Source of the DNA: Candidatus Symbiopectobacterium sp. NZEC151
GTDB taxonomy: Bacteria; Pseudomonadota; Gammaproteobacteria; Enterobacterales; Enterobacteriaceae
Assembly: GCF_025962655.1 (NCBI RefSeq)
Contig: NZ_JAGFPE010000006.1
Span: forward strand, 1-64,000
Reading direction: 5' to 3'
DNA length: 64,000 bases
Below, piece after piece: positions 33,651 through 42,700 of the stretch. The notes beneath the pieces are model-generated. The model was not told where the DNA came from and searched no databases. It saw only the letters and a list, made by a program, of their open reading frames with translations. Each line of letters opens with the position of its first letter. The stretch's first letter is position 1. The position numbers and the translations under genes were made by a program.

Positions 33651-34415
33651 TTAAACGGCAACCAGCATGCCGCCATCAACAAACAACAAATGTCCGTTAA
33701 CAAAATCAGAGGCGCGTGAGGAGAGATAAACCGCCGCGCCGATCAGCTCTTCCGGGTTGCCCCAGCGCGCAGCAGGCGTGCGTTTACACAGCCATTGGGT
33801 AAAGGCTTCATCGTCGACCAGCGCTTTGGTCATGGCGGTTTTGAAATACCCTGGAGCAATGCCGTTGACCTGAATGTTATAGCGCGCAAGCTCAACGCAC
33901 ATGCCACGCGTCAGCATTTTTACCGCCCCTTTTGAGGCAGCATAGGGGGTAATGGTGTCCCGCCCAAGCTCACTCTGCATTGAGCAGATATTAATGATTT
34001 TGCCGCGCTGCCGTTTCACCATAAAACGGGATACCGCCTGAGAAACCAGAAACACGGATTTCTGATTAACGTCGATCACTGCATCCCATTCTTTTTCAGG
34101 AAACTCAGTGAAAGGATGGCGGCGTTGAATACCGGCGTTATTAATCAGCACGTCGATTGCACCAATATTTTCTTCAATCTCGGCAATGGCGTTATTCACC
34201 GCCTGACCATTGGTCACATCAAAAGCACAGGCATAAGCGACAAACCCGGCATCACGTAATTGGCTGGCAGCATGTTGAGCGCGATCGTCGGTAATATCAT
34301 TGATAATAATATCGGCACCTTGCTCGGCTAAACCTTGCGCCAACAGAAAACCAATACCTTGCGCGGAACCGGTAATAAGGACTTTTTTATTCGTTAACGA
34401 AAAAAGATCTTTCAT
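33651..34415 (-). CDS. idnO: 5-keto-D-gluconate 5-reductase (IdnO, short-chain dehydrogenase)
   Basis: SDR enzyme (254 residues) that interconverts 5-ketogluconate and D-gluconate with NAD(P)H. It has the Rossmann motif TGSAQGIG (about residues 15-22), NNAG at about 91-94 and the catalytic Ser in ICSMQSELG with YAASKGAVK (Tyr and Lys of the SDR triad). It is very similar to E. coli IdnO in its N-terminus (MKDLFSLTNKKVLITGSAQG). It is divergent from the LacI regulator, with the gluconokinase gene downstream. E. coli has idnD and idnT in its operon; both are absent here. Confidence 0.92.
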   Translation of the reverse strand: MKDLFSLTNKKVLITGSAQGIGFLLAQGLAEQGADIIINDITDDRAQHAASQLRDAGFVAYACAFDVTNGQAVNNAIAEIEENIGAIDVLINNAGIQRRHPFTEFPEKEWDAVIDVNQKSVFLVSQAVSRFMVKRQRGKIINICSMQSELGRDTITPYAASKGAVKMLTRGMCVELARYNIQVNGIAPGYFKTAMTKALVDDEAFTQWLCKRTPAARWGNPEELIGAAVYLSSRASDFVNGHLLFVDGGMLVAV

Positions 34416-34844
34416 TATGCTTTCCCGATAAATAATAGAACGGCATGTCCTATTGATAACGATAAGGAACTCAAAGCCCGCTGAGAAGAAGGCTCAATAA
34501 GTGATCGTGTGGAGCGCCGCTGTCGTGATAATAACAGCGGCGTAAATAACATCGCCAATGCCAGACGCCCTATTATCAAACCGGTTTATTACCCGCAAAA
34601 CTGTGAGGAAGATCACTCAATATCATGTTACGAAAAGAGGTTACTTTTTACGTGATCCGTTGCGCGTATTTCCGCTGGAATAGAGGCTACCGTTTATGCC
34701 CCTTTCTCTAACACACGAAAAACACTTATTATTTTCGCGCTTATTGCCATGTTACAAGAGGTATTCCGGTAACACGCTTTCCTTTTCCCGAAGCGGCAGT
34801 GCATAATCCTCGTTTTGAATCAGGCGACACTCGGGCTTTCCTGC
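34416..34844. promoter_or_regulatory. idnO-idnR intergenic region with candidate LacI-type operator
   Basis: The divergent spacer of about 430 bp contains a perfect 10-bp palindrome AAACCGGTTT at 34578-34587 (extended context ATCAAACCGGTTTATT). It has the central CG expected of LacI-family operators. Separate TGTTAC (near 34750) and GGTAACA (near 34768) half-sites resemble parts of the GntR/IdnR operator TGTTACCGGTAACA. Which one is used is not known. Confidence 0.55.
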
Positions 34845-35834
34845 ATGAAGAACCAGCGCGTTACGTTACAGGACATTGCACAATTATCAGGCGTCACCAA
34901 GATGACCGTCAGTCGTTATCTGCGCACGCCGGATAAAGTGTCGCCTGAAACCGCGCAGCGCATCGCCCAGGTGATGGCGGAAGTGAATTACACTGCCGAT
35001 GAACGTAAAGAGGCGGCACAAGCGCCCGCACCGCGCATCGGCATTCTGGTGCCTTCGTTTAATAACCAGATTTTCTCCGATCTGCTGGCCGGGATTGAAT
35101 CGGTTACCGCACTGAACGGCTACCAAACGCTGGTGGTCAATTACAACTACGATAAAACCCGGGAAGAAGAGCAGATCGTTAACCTGCTGTCTTGTAACAT
35201 CGCCGGCTTGATTCTTACCGACTCCGAACACACGCTGCGCGCCAACAAATACCTCGACTCGGCCAATATTCCCGTCGCGCAGGTGATGGATCTGGAGCCG
35301 TTACCGGGCCGCATTGTGGTTGGGTTCAACAATACGCAGGCCGCCTATGACATGACGGTGGCGATTCTGGCCAGCGGCAAACGCCACGTGCTCTATTTTG
35401 GATCCATGTCCGATGTGCGCGACCGCAAGCGCTATCAGGGCTATAGCCGCGCCATGCAGGAAGCGGGATTAGAACCGATGCAAATATCGCCCAACAAGGT
35501 CTCTTCTGTCTCGATTGGTGCTGATATGCTGGCACTGATACGCCAGATGTACCCACTGGTGGATGCGATTTTCTGCACCAATGACGATATCGCTGTCGGG
35601 GTGCTGCAAGAGTGCCTGCGCCTGTCGCTTAACATTCCGGGTCACATCGCGATTTCCGGTTTCCACGGTTTAGATATTGGGCAAGCCACCACACCTGCCA
35701 TTGCCAGCGTTGTCACACCCCGTTTTGAAATGGGTAAAGTGGCAACAGAAATATTGATCAAAAAAATCAATAAACTGCCAACGATTGAATACGTTGATTT
35801 GCATTATCGCCTGTCGCTGGGCGGTACGCTGTAA
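34845..35834 (+). CDS. idnR: LacI-family gluconate regulator (IdnR/GntR-like)
   Basis: The protein has 329 residues from ATG 34845 (MKNQRVTLQDIAQLSGVTKM). A TTG 10 codons upstream is possible, but neither start has an obvious ribosome binding site. The HTH is VTLQDIAQLSGVTKMTVSRYL, nearly the same as in E. coli IdnR (ISLQDIATLAGVTKMTVSRY). The effector domain follows (ILVPSFNNQIFSDLLAGIES; FCTNDDIAVGVLQECL). It is divergent from idnO-idnK and upstream of an MFS carrier, so it probably controls both transcripts in response to gluconate or 5-ketogluconate. Confidence 0.88.
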   Translation: MKNQRVTLQDIAQLSGVTKMTVSRYLRTPDKVSPETAQRIAQVMAEVNYTADERKEAAQAPAPRIGILVPSFNNQIFSDLLAGIESVTALNGYQTLVVNYNYDKTREEEQIVNLLSCNIAGLILTDSEHTLRANKYLDSANIPVAQVMDLEPLPGRIVVGFNNTQAAYDMTVAILASGKRHVLYFGSMSDVRDRKRYQGYSRAMQEAGLEPMQISPNKVSSVSIGADMLALIRQMYPLVDAIFCTNDDIAVGVLQECLRLSLNIPGHIAISGFHGLDIGQATTPAIASVVTPRFEMGKVATEILIKKINKLPTIEYVDLHYRLSLGGTL

Positions 35835-36254
35835 TCGCCTGCCAAACGCGCCATTGCCACCCAAATGCGGCGTGACTCGCCGCCAAATGTCAGGCCGATC
35901 ACGTTGCCGGTAACATCTTTTTTTAACATGATTTACAGTGATATCTGTCACAAAAATAAAATCGGAAAAAGGTTCTCATATTTATAACGTCAACAATGCC
36001 TGATGACAGAGAAGTACAAAATAAGTATCGGCAACAGTTATATTGCCATTGATTAATTAATATTCATTCGGAGCACCTATTTCTAAAATAGATCTCAATG
36101 CAAGATGATGCGGGTTAATAATACGCATCACATAAATCCTTTTACATAACATTATGTGCCTTATCATTTGATTTGGCATCCAGGAATGTTTTTCAACATT
36201 ATCCTGCTGCACGCTAAGATGCAGATGATAACAATGCAAAATAAACAGGTAACC
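35835..36254. other. A+T-rich spacer upstream of the MFS gene
   Basis: About 420 bp of A+T-rich DNA between the regulator and the MFS carrier. It probably holds the carrier's promoter. I see no clear operator, RNA gene or repeat in it. Confidence 0.4.
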
Positions 36255-37538
36255 ATGATGACGACTAAAAAATTAGCTGTTCAGCGTTGGTGGTATTTAA
36301 TGCCCATCATTTTTATTACCTACAGCCTCGCCTATCTCGATCGCGCCAACTATGGTTTCGCGGCCGCATCAGGTATTGAGGTGGATTTGGGCATCAGCAA
36401 GGGAACATCTTCACTGATTGGCGCGTTGTTCTTTCTCGGCTATTTCTTCTTTCAAGTACCGGGTTCCATTTACGCCGTCAAACGCAGCGTGCGCAAACTG
36501 ATTTTTGTCAGCCTGATCTTGTGGGGGTTGTGTGCTGCCGCCACCGGGTTGGTCAATAATATTCCGATGCTGATGGTGATCCGTTTCATCCTCGGCGTGG
36601 TAGAAGCGGCGGTGATGCCCTCCATGCTGATTTACATCAGCACCTGGTTTACCAAAGAGGAACGCTCGCGCGCCAACACCTTCCTGGTATTGGGCAATCC
36701 GGTCACCGTGCTGTGGATGTCCATCGTCTCCGGCTACCTGATCAATGCGTTCGGCTGGCGCGAAATGTTCATTATCGAAGGTGCGCCGGCGATTATTTGG
36801 GCGTTTATCTGGTGGTTCCTGGTACGCGATAAGCCGTCTGAAGTCACCTGGATGAGTGCTCAGGAAAAGGCGGATTTCCAGGCGGTGATGGATGCCGAAC
36901 AAAAGAATATCAAGCCGGTACGCAACTACGGTGAAGCCTTGCGTTCACGCAACGTGATTATTCTGTGTGCCGTGCATGCCTTCTGGAGCATCGGGGTTTA
37001 CGGCTTTATGATGTGGATGCCGTCGATCCTCAAATCTGCCGCCTCTCTGGATATCGTTTCCGTCGGCTGGCTCTCGGCACTGCCTTACTTTGCTGCCATC
37101 GTGCTGATGCTGACGGTCTCCTGGCTGTCGGACAAAATGCAGAACCGCAAGCTCTTTATCTGGCCTCTGCTGTTGATCGCATCGTTAGCCTTCTTCACCT
37201 CTTACGCCATTGGTACCCAGCACTTCTGGGTGTCTTATGCGCTGTTGGTGGTTGCAGCTGCCTGCATGTATGCACCCTATGGCCCGTTCTTCGCCCTGAT
37301 TCCTGAGCTGTTGCCTAAAAACGTTTCTGGGGTATCGATTGGTTTGATCAACAGCTTTGGCGCACTGGGCGCATTCCTCGGCGCCTGGCTGGTTGGCTAC
37401 CTCAACGGCATTACCGGCAACCCGAGCATGTCCTATAGCTTTATGGCCGTTGCCTTGCTGCTCTCGGTGGTATTGACCATTACGGTTAAAGCGCCGGGCA
37501 GTGAGAAAAAAGCACAACTCGCCACTTCACACCGTTAA
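36255..37538 (+). CDS. MFS transporter of the anion:cation symporter family (probable sugar-acid carrier)
   Basis: Inner-membrane carrier with 12 hydrophobic segments, 427 residues from ATG 36255 (a second ATG follows at once; AGGT lies 5-8 nt upstream). The frame is open further 5' but without a start site of comparable quality. The signature around helices 1-2 (ITYSLAYLDRANYGFAAASG) and the GHxxDR-like loop region place it in the ACS branch with hexuronate, galactonate and glucarate carriers. It lies next to idnR, idnO and idnK, and idnT is missing, so it probably brings in gluconate or a ketogluconate. The substrate is inference. Confidence 0.82.
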   Translation: MMTTKKLAVQRWWYLMPIIFITYSLAYLDRANYGFAAASGIEVDLGISKGTSSLIGALFFLGYFFFQVPGSIYAVKRSVRKLIFVSLILWGLCAAATGLVNNIPMLMVIRFILGVVEAAVMPSMLIYISTWFTKEERSRANTFLVLGNPVTVLWMSIVSGYLINAFGWREMFIIEGAPAIIWAFIWWFLVRDKPSEVTWMSAQEKADFQAVMDAEQKNIKPVRNYGEALRSRNVIILCAVHAFWSIGVYGFMMWMPSILKSAASLDIVSVGWLSALPYFAAIVLMLTVSWLSDKMQNRKLFIWPLLLIASLAFFTSYAIGTQHFWVSYALLVVAAACMYAPYGPFFALIPELLPKNVSGVSIGLINSFGALGAFLGAWLVGYLNGITGNPSMSYSFMAVALLLSVVLTITVKAPGSEKKAQLATSHR

Positions 37539-37546
37539 TACTCATG

Positions 37547-37568
37547 ACGCCGCTCAGCAGAGCGGCGT
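37547..37568 (+). terminator. stem-loop after the MFS gene
   Basis: ACGCCGCTC (37547-37555) and GAGCGGCGT (37560-37568) form a perfect 9-bp stem with an AGCA loop, 8 bp past the stop codon, followed only by ATTCTCC. It is probably a terminator separating the gluconate module from glpX. Confidence 0.7.
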
Positions 37569-37669
37569 ATTCTCCACTCCCTTGATATCATCCTGCTCGC
37601 GCCCGCAGCGAGTGTGGTAAAATCGCGCTCCATTCCCTCTTATCCTATTTACTCAACAGACAGGTATCC

Positions 37670-38680
37670 ATGAAACGTGAATTGGCGATTGAGTTTTCCC
37701 GCGTGACAGAAGCTGCCGCGCTGGCAGGCTACAAATGGCTTGGCCGTGGCGATAAAAATGCCGCCGATGGCGCGGCGGTGCAGGCCATGCGCATCATGCT
37801 CAATCAGGTTGATATCAACGGGCAAATCGTCATCGGTGAAGGCGAAATCGACGAAGCCCCCATGCTTTACATCGGTGAGCAGGTCGGCACCGGCGTGGGT
37901 GATGCGGTGGATATCGCCGTCGACCCGATTGAAGGCACGCGAATGACGGCGATGGGGCAAGCCAATGCGCTCGCCGTATTGGCGGTCGGCGAAAAAGATA
38001 CCTTTCTGCACGCGCCCGACATGTACATGGAAAAGCTGATCGTCGGTCCACAGGCCAAAGGCGCTATCAACCTGGCACTGCCGTTAGCGGATAACCTGCG
38101 CAACATCGCCATCAAAATTGGCAAACCATTACAGCAGCTTACGGTAATCACACTGGCGAAACCGCGCCATGACGGGGTGATTGCCGAAATGCAGCAACTG
38201 GGCGTGAAAGTCTTTGCCATTCCTGACGGTGATGTTGCCGCCTCAATTCTGACCTGTATGCCTGACAGCGAAGTCGATGTGCTGTATGGCATCGGTGGCG
38301 CACCGGAAGGGGTGATTTCCGCCGCAGTGATCCGTGCGCTGGATGGCGATATGCAAGGCCGCCTGCTTGCACGTCATCAGGTTAAAGGGGACAGCGAGGA
38401 AAACCGTCGTTTGGGTGAGCGTGAGCTGGAACGTTGTGCAGAAATGGGGATTGAAGCCGGACGCGTACTGACGCTGAGCGATATGGCGCGTAATGACAAC
38501 GTGATCTTCTCAGCTACTGGCATCACCAAAGGGGATCTGTTGGAAGGGATTGCCCGCCGGGGTAACATCGCCACCACCGAAACCCTGCTGATTCGCGGCA
38601 AATCACGCACTATCCGGCGTATTCGCTCTACACATTATCTCGATCGCAAAGATCCGGCGTTGCATGACTTCCTGCTGTAA
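37670..38680 (+). CDS. glpX: class II fructose-1,6-bisphosphatase GlpX
   Basis: Mn-dependent fructose-1,6-bisphosphatase of gluconeogenesis, 336 residues as in E. coli. It has the lithium-sensitive phosphatase motif AVDPIEGTRM (about residues 83-92) and GEGEIDEAPML for metal binding. In E. coli it is the third gene of glpFKX. Here a four-gene gluconate module separates it from glpK by 4.6 kb, so it must use its own promoter in the 131-bp upstream spacer. Confidence 0.97.
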   Translation: MKRELAIEFSRVTEAAALAGYKWLGRGDKNAADGAAVQAMRIMLNQVDINGQIVIGEGEIDEAPMLYIGEQVGTGVGDAVDIAVDPIEGTRMTAMGQANALAVLAVGEKDTFLHAPDMYMEKLIVGPQAKGAINLALPLADNLRNIAIKIGKPLQQLTVITLAKPRHDGVIAEMQQLGVKVFAIPDGDVAASILTCMPDSEVDVLYGIGGAPEGVISAAVIRALDGDMQGRLLARHQVKGDSEENRRLGERELERCAEMGIEAGRVLTLSDMARNDNVIFSATGITKGDLLEGIARRGNIATTETLLIRGKSRTIRRIRSTHYLDRKDPALHDFLL

Positions 38681-38756
38681 TCGCATGAATTCACAACGTC
38701 TATTGCATTGATTGTTTCACTGCTGTTAAAAAATCGCGTATCGTAAAGGCCCTCTC

Positions 38757-38781
38757 CCCTGACGCACCGTTTTGTCAGGGG
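38757..38781 (+). promoter_or_regulatory. hairpin between glpX and fpr
   Basis: CCCCTGAC (38757-38764) and GTCAGGGG (38774-38781) are perfect 8-bp arms around a 9-nt loop. It sits 40 bp before the fpr start with no T-run, so it may be part of the fpr leader or a weak glpX terminator. Confidence 0.5.
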
Positions 38782-38820
38782 ATGGCCTGAGTGGCCGAAA
38801 AACATCAGGAGCACAACACT

Positions 38821-39567
38821 ATGGCAGAGTGGGTAACCGGTAACGTTATTCAGGTAACAAATTGGACAGACAGCCTTTTCAGCATTCAGGTTCAGGCACC
38901 GATTGCCGCGTTCACTGCGGGCCAGTACGCCAAACTGGGATTGGAAATTGGCGGCGAGCGCATTCAGCGCGCCTATTCCTACGTGAATGCCCCCAGTAAT
39001 CCCACTCTTGAGTTTTATCTGGTCACGGTGCCGGACGGCAAGCTCAGCCCGCATTTGCACGCTCTGCAACCCGGAATGCCATTGGAAATCACCAAAGACG
39101 CGGCAGGTTTCTTTGTGCTGGAAGAAGTCCCTGACTGCGACACGCTGTGGATGCTCGCAACCGGCACTGCCATCGGCCCTTATCTGTCGATTTTAGAAGA
39201 AGGGAAGGACCTGGAGCGTTTCCAGCACATCGTGTTAGTGCATGCGGCACGCTTTGCCTCTGACCTTAGCTACTTGCCCAAAATGCAGCAGCTACAGCAG
39301 CGCTACGGCGACAAACTGCGGATACAAACGGTCATCAGCCGGGAAACGCAGGCTGGTTCCCTGACAGGACGCGTTCCGGCGCTTATCAGCAGCGGTGCGC
39401 TGGAGAATGCGGTCGGGTTGCCCCTCAATGCGCAAACCAGCCATGTGATGCTGTGCGGTAACCCGCAAATGGTGCGCGATACTCAGCAATGCCTGAAAGA
39501 ACAACGGGAAATGACCAAGCATCTGCGCCGTCGTCCGGGGCATATTACCAGTGAGCATTATTGGTGA
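38821..39567 (+). CDS. fpr: ferredoxin/flavodoxin NADP+ reductase Fpr
   Basis: FAD enzyme that reduces flavodoxin and ferredoxin with NADPH; it is part of the SoxRS response in E. coli. The start ATG 38821 (MAEWVTGNVIQVTNWTDS) gives 248 residues, the E. coli length; a GTG 10 codons upstream is discarded. It has the FAD motif RAYSYVNAP, the NADP motif LATGTAIGPYLSIL, and the typical C-terminus EHYW. It is the last conserved gene before the 10-kb accessory region. Confidence 0.97.
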   Translation: MAEWVTGNVIQVTNWTDSLFSIQVQAPIAAFTAGQYAKLGLEIGGERIQRAYSYVNAPSNPTLEFYLVTVPDGKLSPHLHALQPGMPLEITKDAAGFFVLEEVPDCDTLWMLATGTAIGPYLSILEEGKDLERFQHIVLVHAARFASDLSYLPKMQQLQQRYGDKLRIQTVISRETQAGSLTGRVPALISSGALENAVGLPLNAQTSHVMLCGNPQMVRDTQQCLKEQREMTKHLRRRPGHITSEHYW

Positions 39568-39634
39568 GAAAGCAGACGTTATTTTGTCCATATATAATAT
39601 GCATTATATATATTATTGCGAACGTCACCTAAAG

Positions 39635-39659
39635 CTCTCGAGAAAATTTTTCTTGAGAG
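39635..39659. terminator. hairpin between fpr and the RHS gene
   Basis: CTCTCGAGAAA and TTTCTTGAGAG pair with one G-T wobble around a short A/T loop. It lies between the convergent ends of fpr (stop 39567) and the RHS gene (stop 39706) and probably ends one or both transcripts. The preceding stretch 39590-39616 is almost pure A/T and nearly palindromic around ATGCAT. Confidence 0.6.
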
Positions 39660-39705
39660 TCAAACCTCTCACTTTAAAGATATAACACACCATAAAACTC
39701 ATCAG

Positions 39706-42700
39706 TTAATAGCCGAAGTAGATTGGTTTATAATTAACACCCTTACCTAATTTGAGCACTCTAAATGGCTTCTTCTCCGGAGATAGAACCTCTTCAATAA
39801 ATGCATCAGGTCGATTTCCGTATCTATTTTTAAATATAGAATAATAATAATCTGGCTCGATACTTAAATCAACATTCACAACGCCTTTATATCCTTTAAC
39901 GGGTTTTTGCGTTAAGATATTTAATTGAGAAGCAAATGATAATGAATCGCCATCACCTGAATGACACGCAACAACCCTCAAATATTTATACTGTGAGAAA
40001 TCAATACCACTTTTGACTGTTTGCTCTACAAAATCTGTCGAATTTAGTAATTTACCATTATTTATCAAATACGAACCCATAGGTGTTTTTTGTCCTGGCC
40101 TCATTGTGTTGACATGCTGCCCATGAGAAAAAATATTTAATCTTTGCTCATTTTTATATACATCGGTAAACATACCTACATGAGCATCAACTAATCGGAA
40201 ATCAGTCACTTTACCACCCAATTGAACGGTAGTGTTTGATTTCCCTGAAGCTATTTTACTTAATGAATTGTACGCACCTCTACCCAATACTCCCAGTGAA
40301 CCAAGACCCAACCCCAACGACACCCATCCCAACACGCTCGAAGCCTCTGGGTTCACCGCCTCAGTCGCACCGCTGGCAATAGCAGTAACATCTGCCGCCA
40401 CGGCCAGCCCACCCACAATCAATGAGGTCGCTGATGCCGCATTAATGGCCGCAACTACCCCACCCGCTGCCGCAATGGATGCCCCGGCGGTAAACGCCGC
40501 CAGTCCAATGCCGATCGCCCCGGCAATAATGCCGGTGATCGCCTGCCAACTCAGGTGACCAGACGGGTCCATGTAATTCACCGGATCGCCCGCGCAGTAA
40601 GCATAGGGGTTTATCCCACCGGCACCAAACGGACTCAGACTATCCGGGCAGTTAAAACGCATTAGCACCGGGTTGTAGGCGCGATAACCGTTACCGAGGT
40701 GGTAGGTGCCACTCACCGGATCGACCCGCTCACCGTTAAAACCGGGCAGCAGGTCAGTCACGTCTCCGCTGCCGTACGGTGACCACACATGCAGGCTGCC
40801 TGTCGCCTGCCCGCCCTCCCGCGACCACAGCAGGCTATCCTTGCTGTCGCTTCCGGTCAGCGTCAGCCGAGCGCCGTCACTGACGCCCAGACAGGTATGT
40901 GCCGCTTTGATCAGCCGCAATTCCCGGCTCTGTTGCATCAGCGTTTCATTCACCCGCTCATCCGCACGGTAATACAACTGGCGCCTGTCGCTGCTGCTCA
41001 CCTGTTGGCTCACCAGTTGGTTCAGCGCGTCATAGCCGTAGCCACCGCCGCTGATACCCGTGCCACTGACCGCTATCAGACGTCCCAATGTATCGTATCC
41101 CAGCGTGCGCCCGGCATCGTCTTGCGTCATCCGGCCATTCGCATCATATTGCAACGCAATGCTCGGCGGAAAACCACTGTGGGTATGGGTTACAGAGGTC
41201 AGTTGGGTCGGGTCTTGCGGATTGGCATAATGATAGGTCGCGGTATCCGAGGTGCCGTCTGCCAATGTAGTCGTCACCGACGTCAGGTTGGTCAACGCAT
41301 CATAACGGTAGGTCTGCCCTGACATGGCATGACCATAGGCATCCGGCGGCAAGCTGCTGCCCGTGGCGCTGTAGCTCACCAGACGATTGCGCGTATCGTA
41401 ATCGTAGACTTCTGCCCGTATCTGACTGCCATTACGCACCGTCGTGCGCGTTGCCAGCAGGTCGTTCTCCAGCCAGGTCTGCGTCAGAGTGATCGTTGTG
41501 CCGTTATTGTCACTGAGTGTGCGCGTCACTTCCCGGCCAAAATCATCGTACCCCAGCGAGGTGGTCAGCGCCGATGATGTCGCGGTATCCGTCACCGCCT
41601 GAGACACCAGTCGCCCCAGTGCATCGTACTGCATGGTGGTTTGCAGCGCCGGGTCGATAATGGTGATGATATGCCCAAACCCGTCCATCTCATAGCGCGT
41701 CAGCTTGCCGGTGATATCGCTATAGGTGACCGGCTGCCCCGCCAGCGTGTAGGTGTGTGCCGCCGTGCGGGTGGCCCCATTTCGCGCAAAGGCTTCGTTT
41801 TTCAGGCTACCGGACGGATTCCAGGTGTTGGTGTTTTCGGTTCCGCCCTCCTTTGCCTTCAGCAAATCGGCCGTGCGGTTATCATAGCTAAAGGTCTGGC
41901 TCACTCCGCCCGCCGTAACACTGCTGATCGCATTGCCCAGTTCAGGAATGGTGGTGCTCGTGATGAGGTCGCCGGAGGGTTGGGTAACGGTAGTGGGAAC
42001 CGGGGAAGCGCCCTGATAAGTAAACAGGGTCAGTCGCCCGCCGCTGAGGCGTTGGGTTACCCGGCCGAGACTGTCAAACTCCTGGCTTCCGAGCAGCCAG
42101 GTTCGCGTATTGCCTGCCGCATCCGGACCGGTCACGCTGATGGCGATCACCTGCTCTTCTGCAGACTGGGGCGCATAAGTCCGCGTCACCACGCTGCCGT
42201 CCGGCAGGGTCTGGGTCAGCACCCGATCGTAGGCGTCATAAGTGCGACCGGTTGCGTTACCCAGTTCGTCCGTCTCCAGCCGCAAACGCCCCAGCCCATC
42301 CCAGGCGTAGTGGCGACTGCCCTGCGGGCTGCCGGACACCGATGTCCTGCTCTCCGTAACGGGCAGATAGCTCTGTTTGTCAAATACAGTAGTCAGCAGG
42401 CCGGTGCGCAACGTGCTGCCAGCGCGGTTTCCGCTGCTGTATACGGCCTGGGTCACCCCCACCATATCGAGGTTTTGCAGCTCATTGGTGCCATCAGTAA
42501 AGGCCAGCGCACTTACCGCCCCCCAGCCATCGTGGGTTGCCGTAACATTGACGGAAAAACGTTCAGACGTTCCGGTCAGCCAGTCACTCCCTGTGCCACC
42601 GTCCGTTTCGCCAAAAACGTTATAATTGTGCGATGAGACAGTAAACCACTGCAGCGTCGAGTCTCTGTCCAGACGCCGCGTAGCAATTTCCCGCCCCATG

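Noticed and set aside
39588-39616. Near-palindromic A/T stretch around ATGCAT as a recombination or attachment site.
   Set aside because: The arms do not match fully, no copy was seen at the other end of the accessory block, and A/T-only sequence makes such palindromes by chance.
40789-42636. Long open frames on the plus strand opposite the RHS gene.
   Set aside because: They lie antisense to well conserved YD repeats, have no family features and no ribosome binding sites; they come from the GC-rich codon pattern of the real gene.
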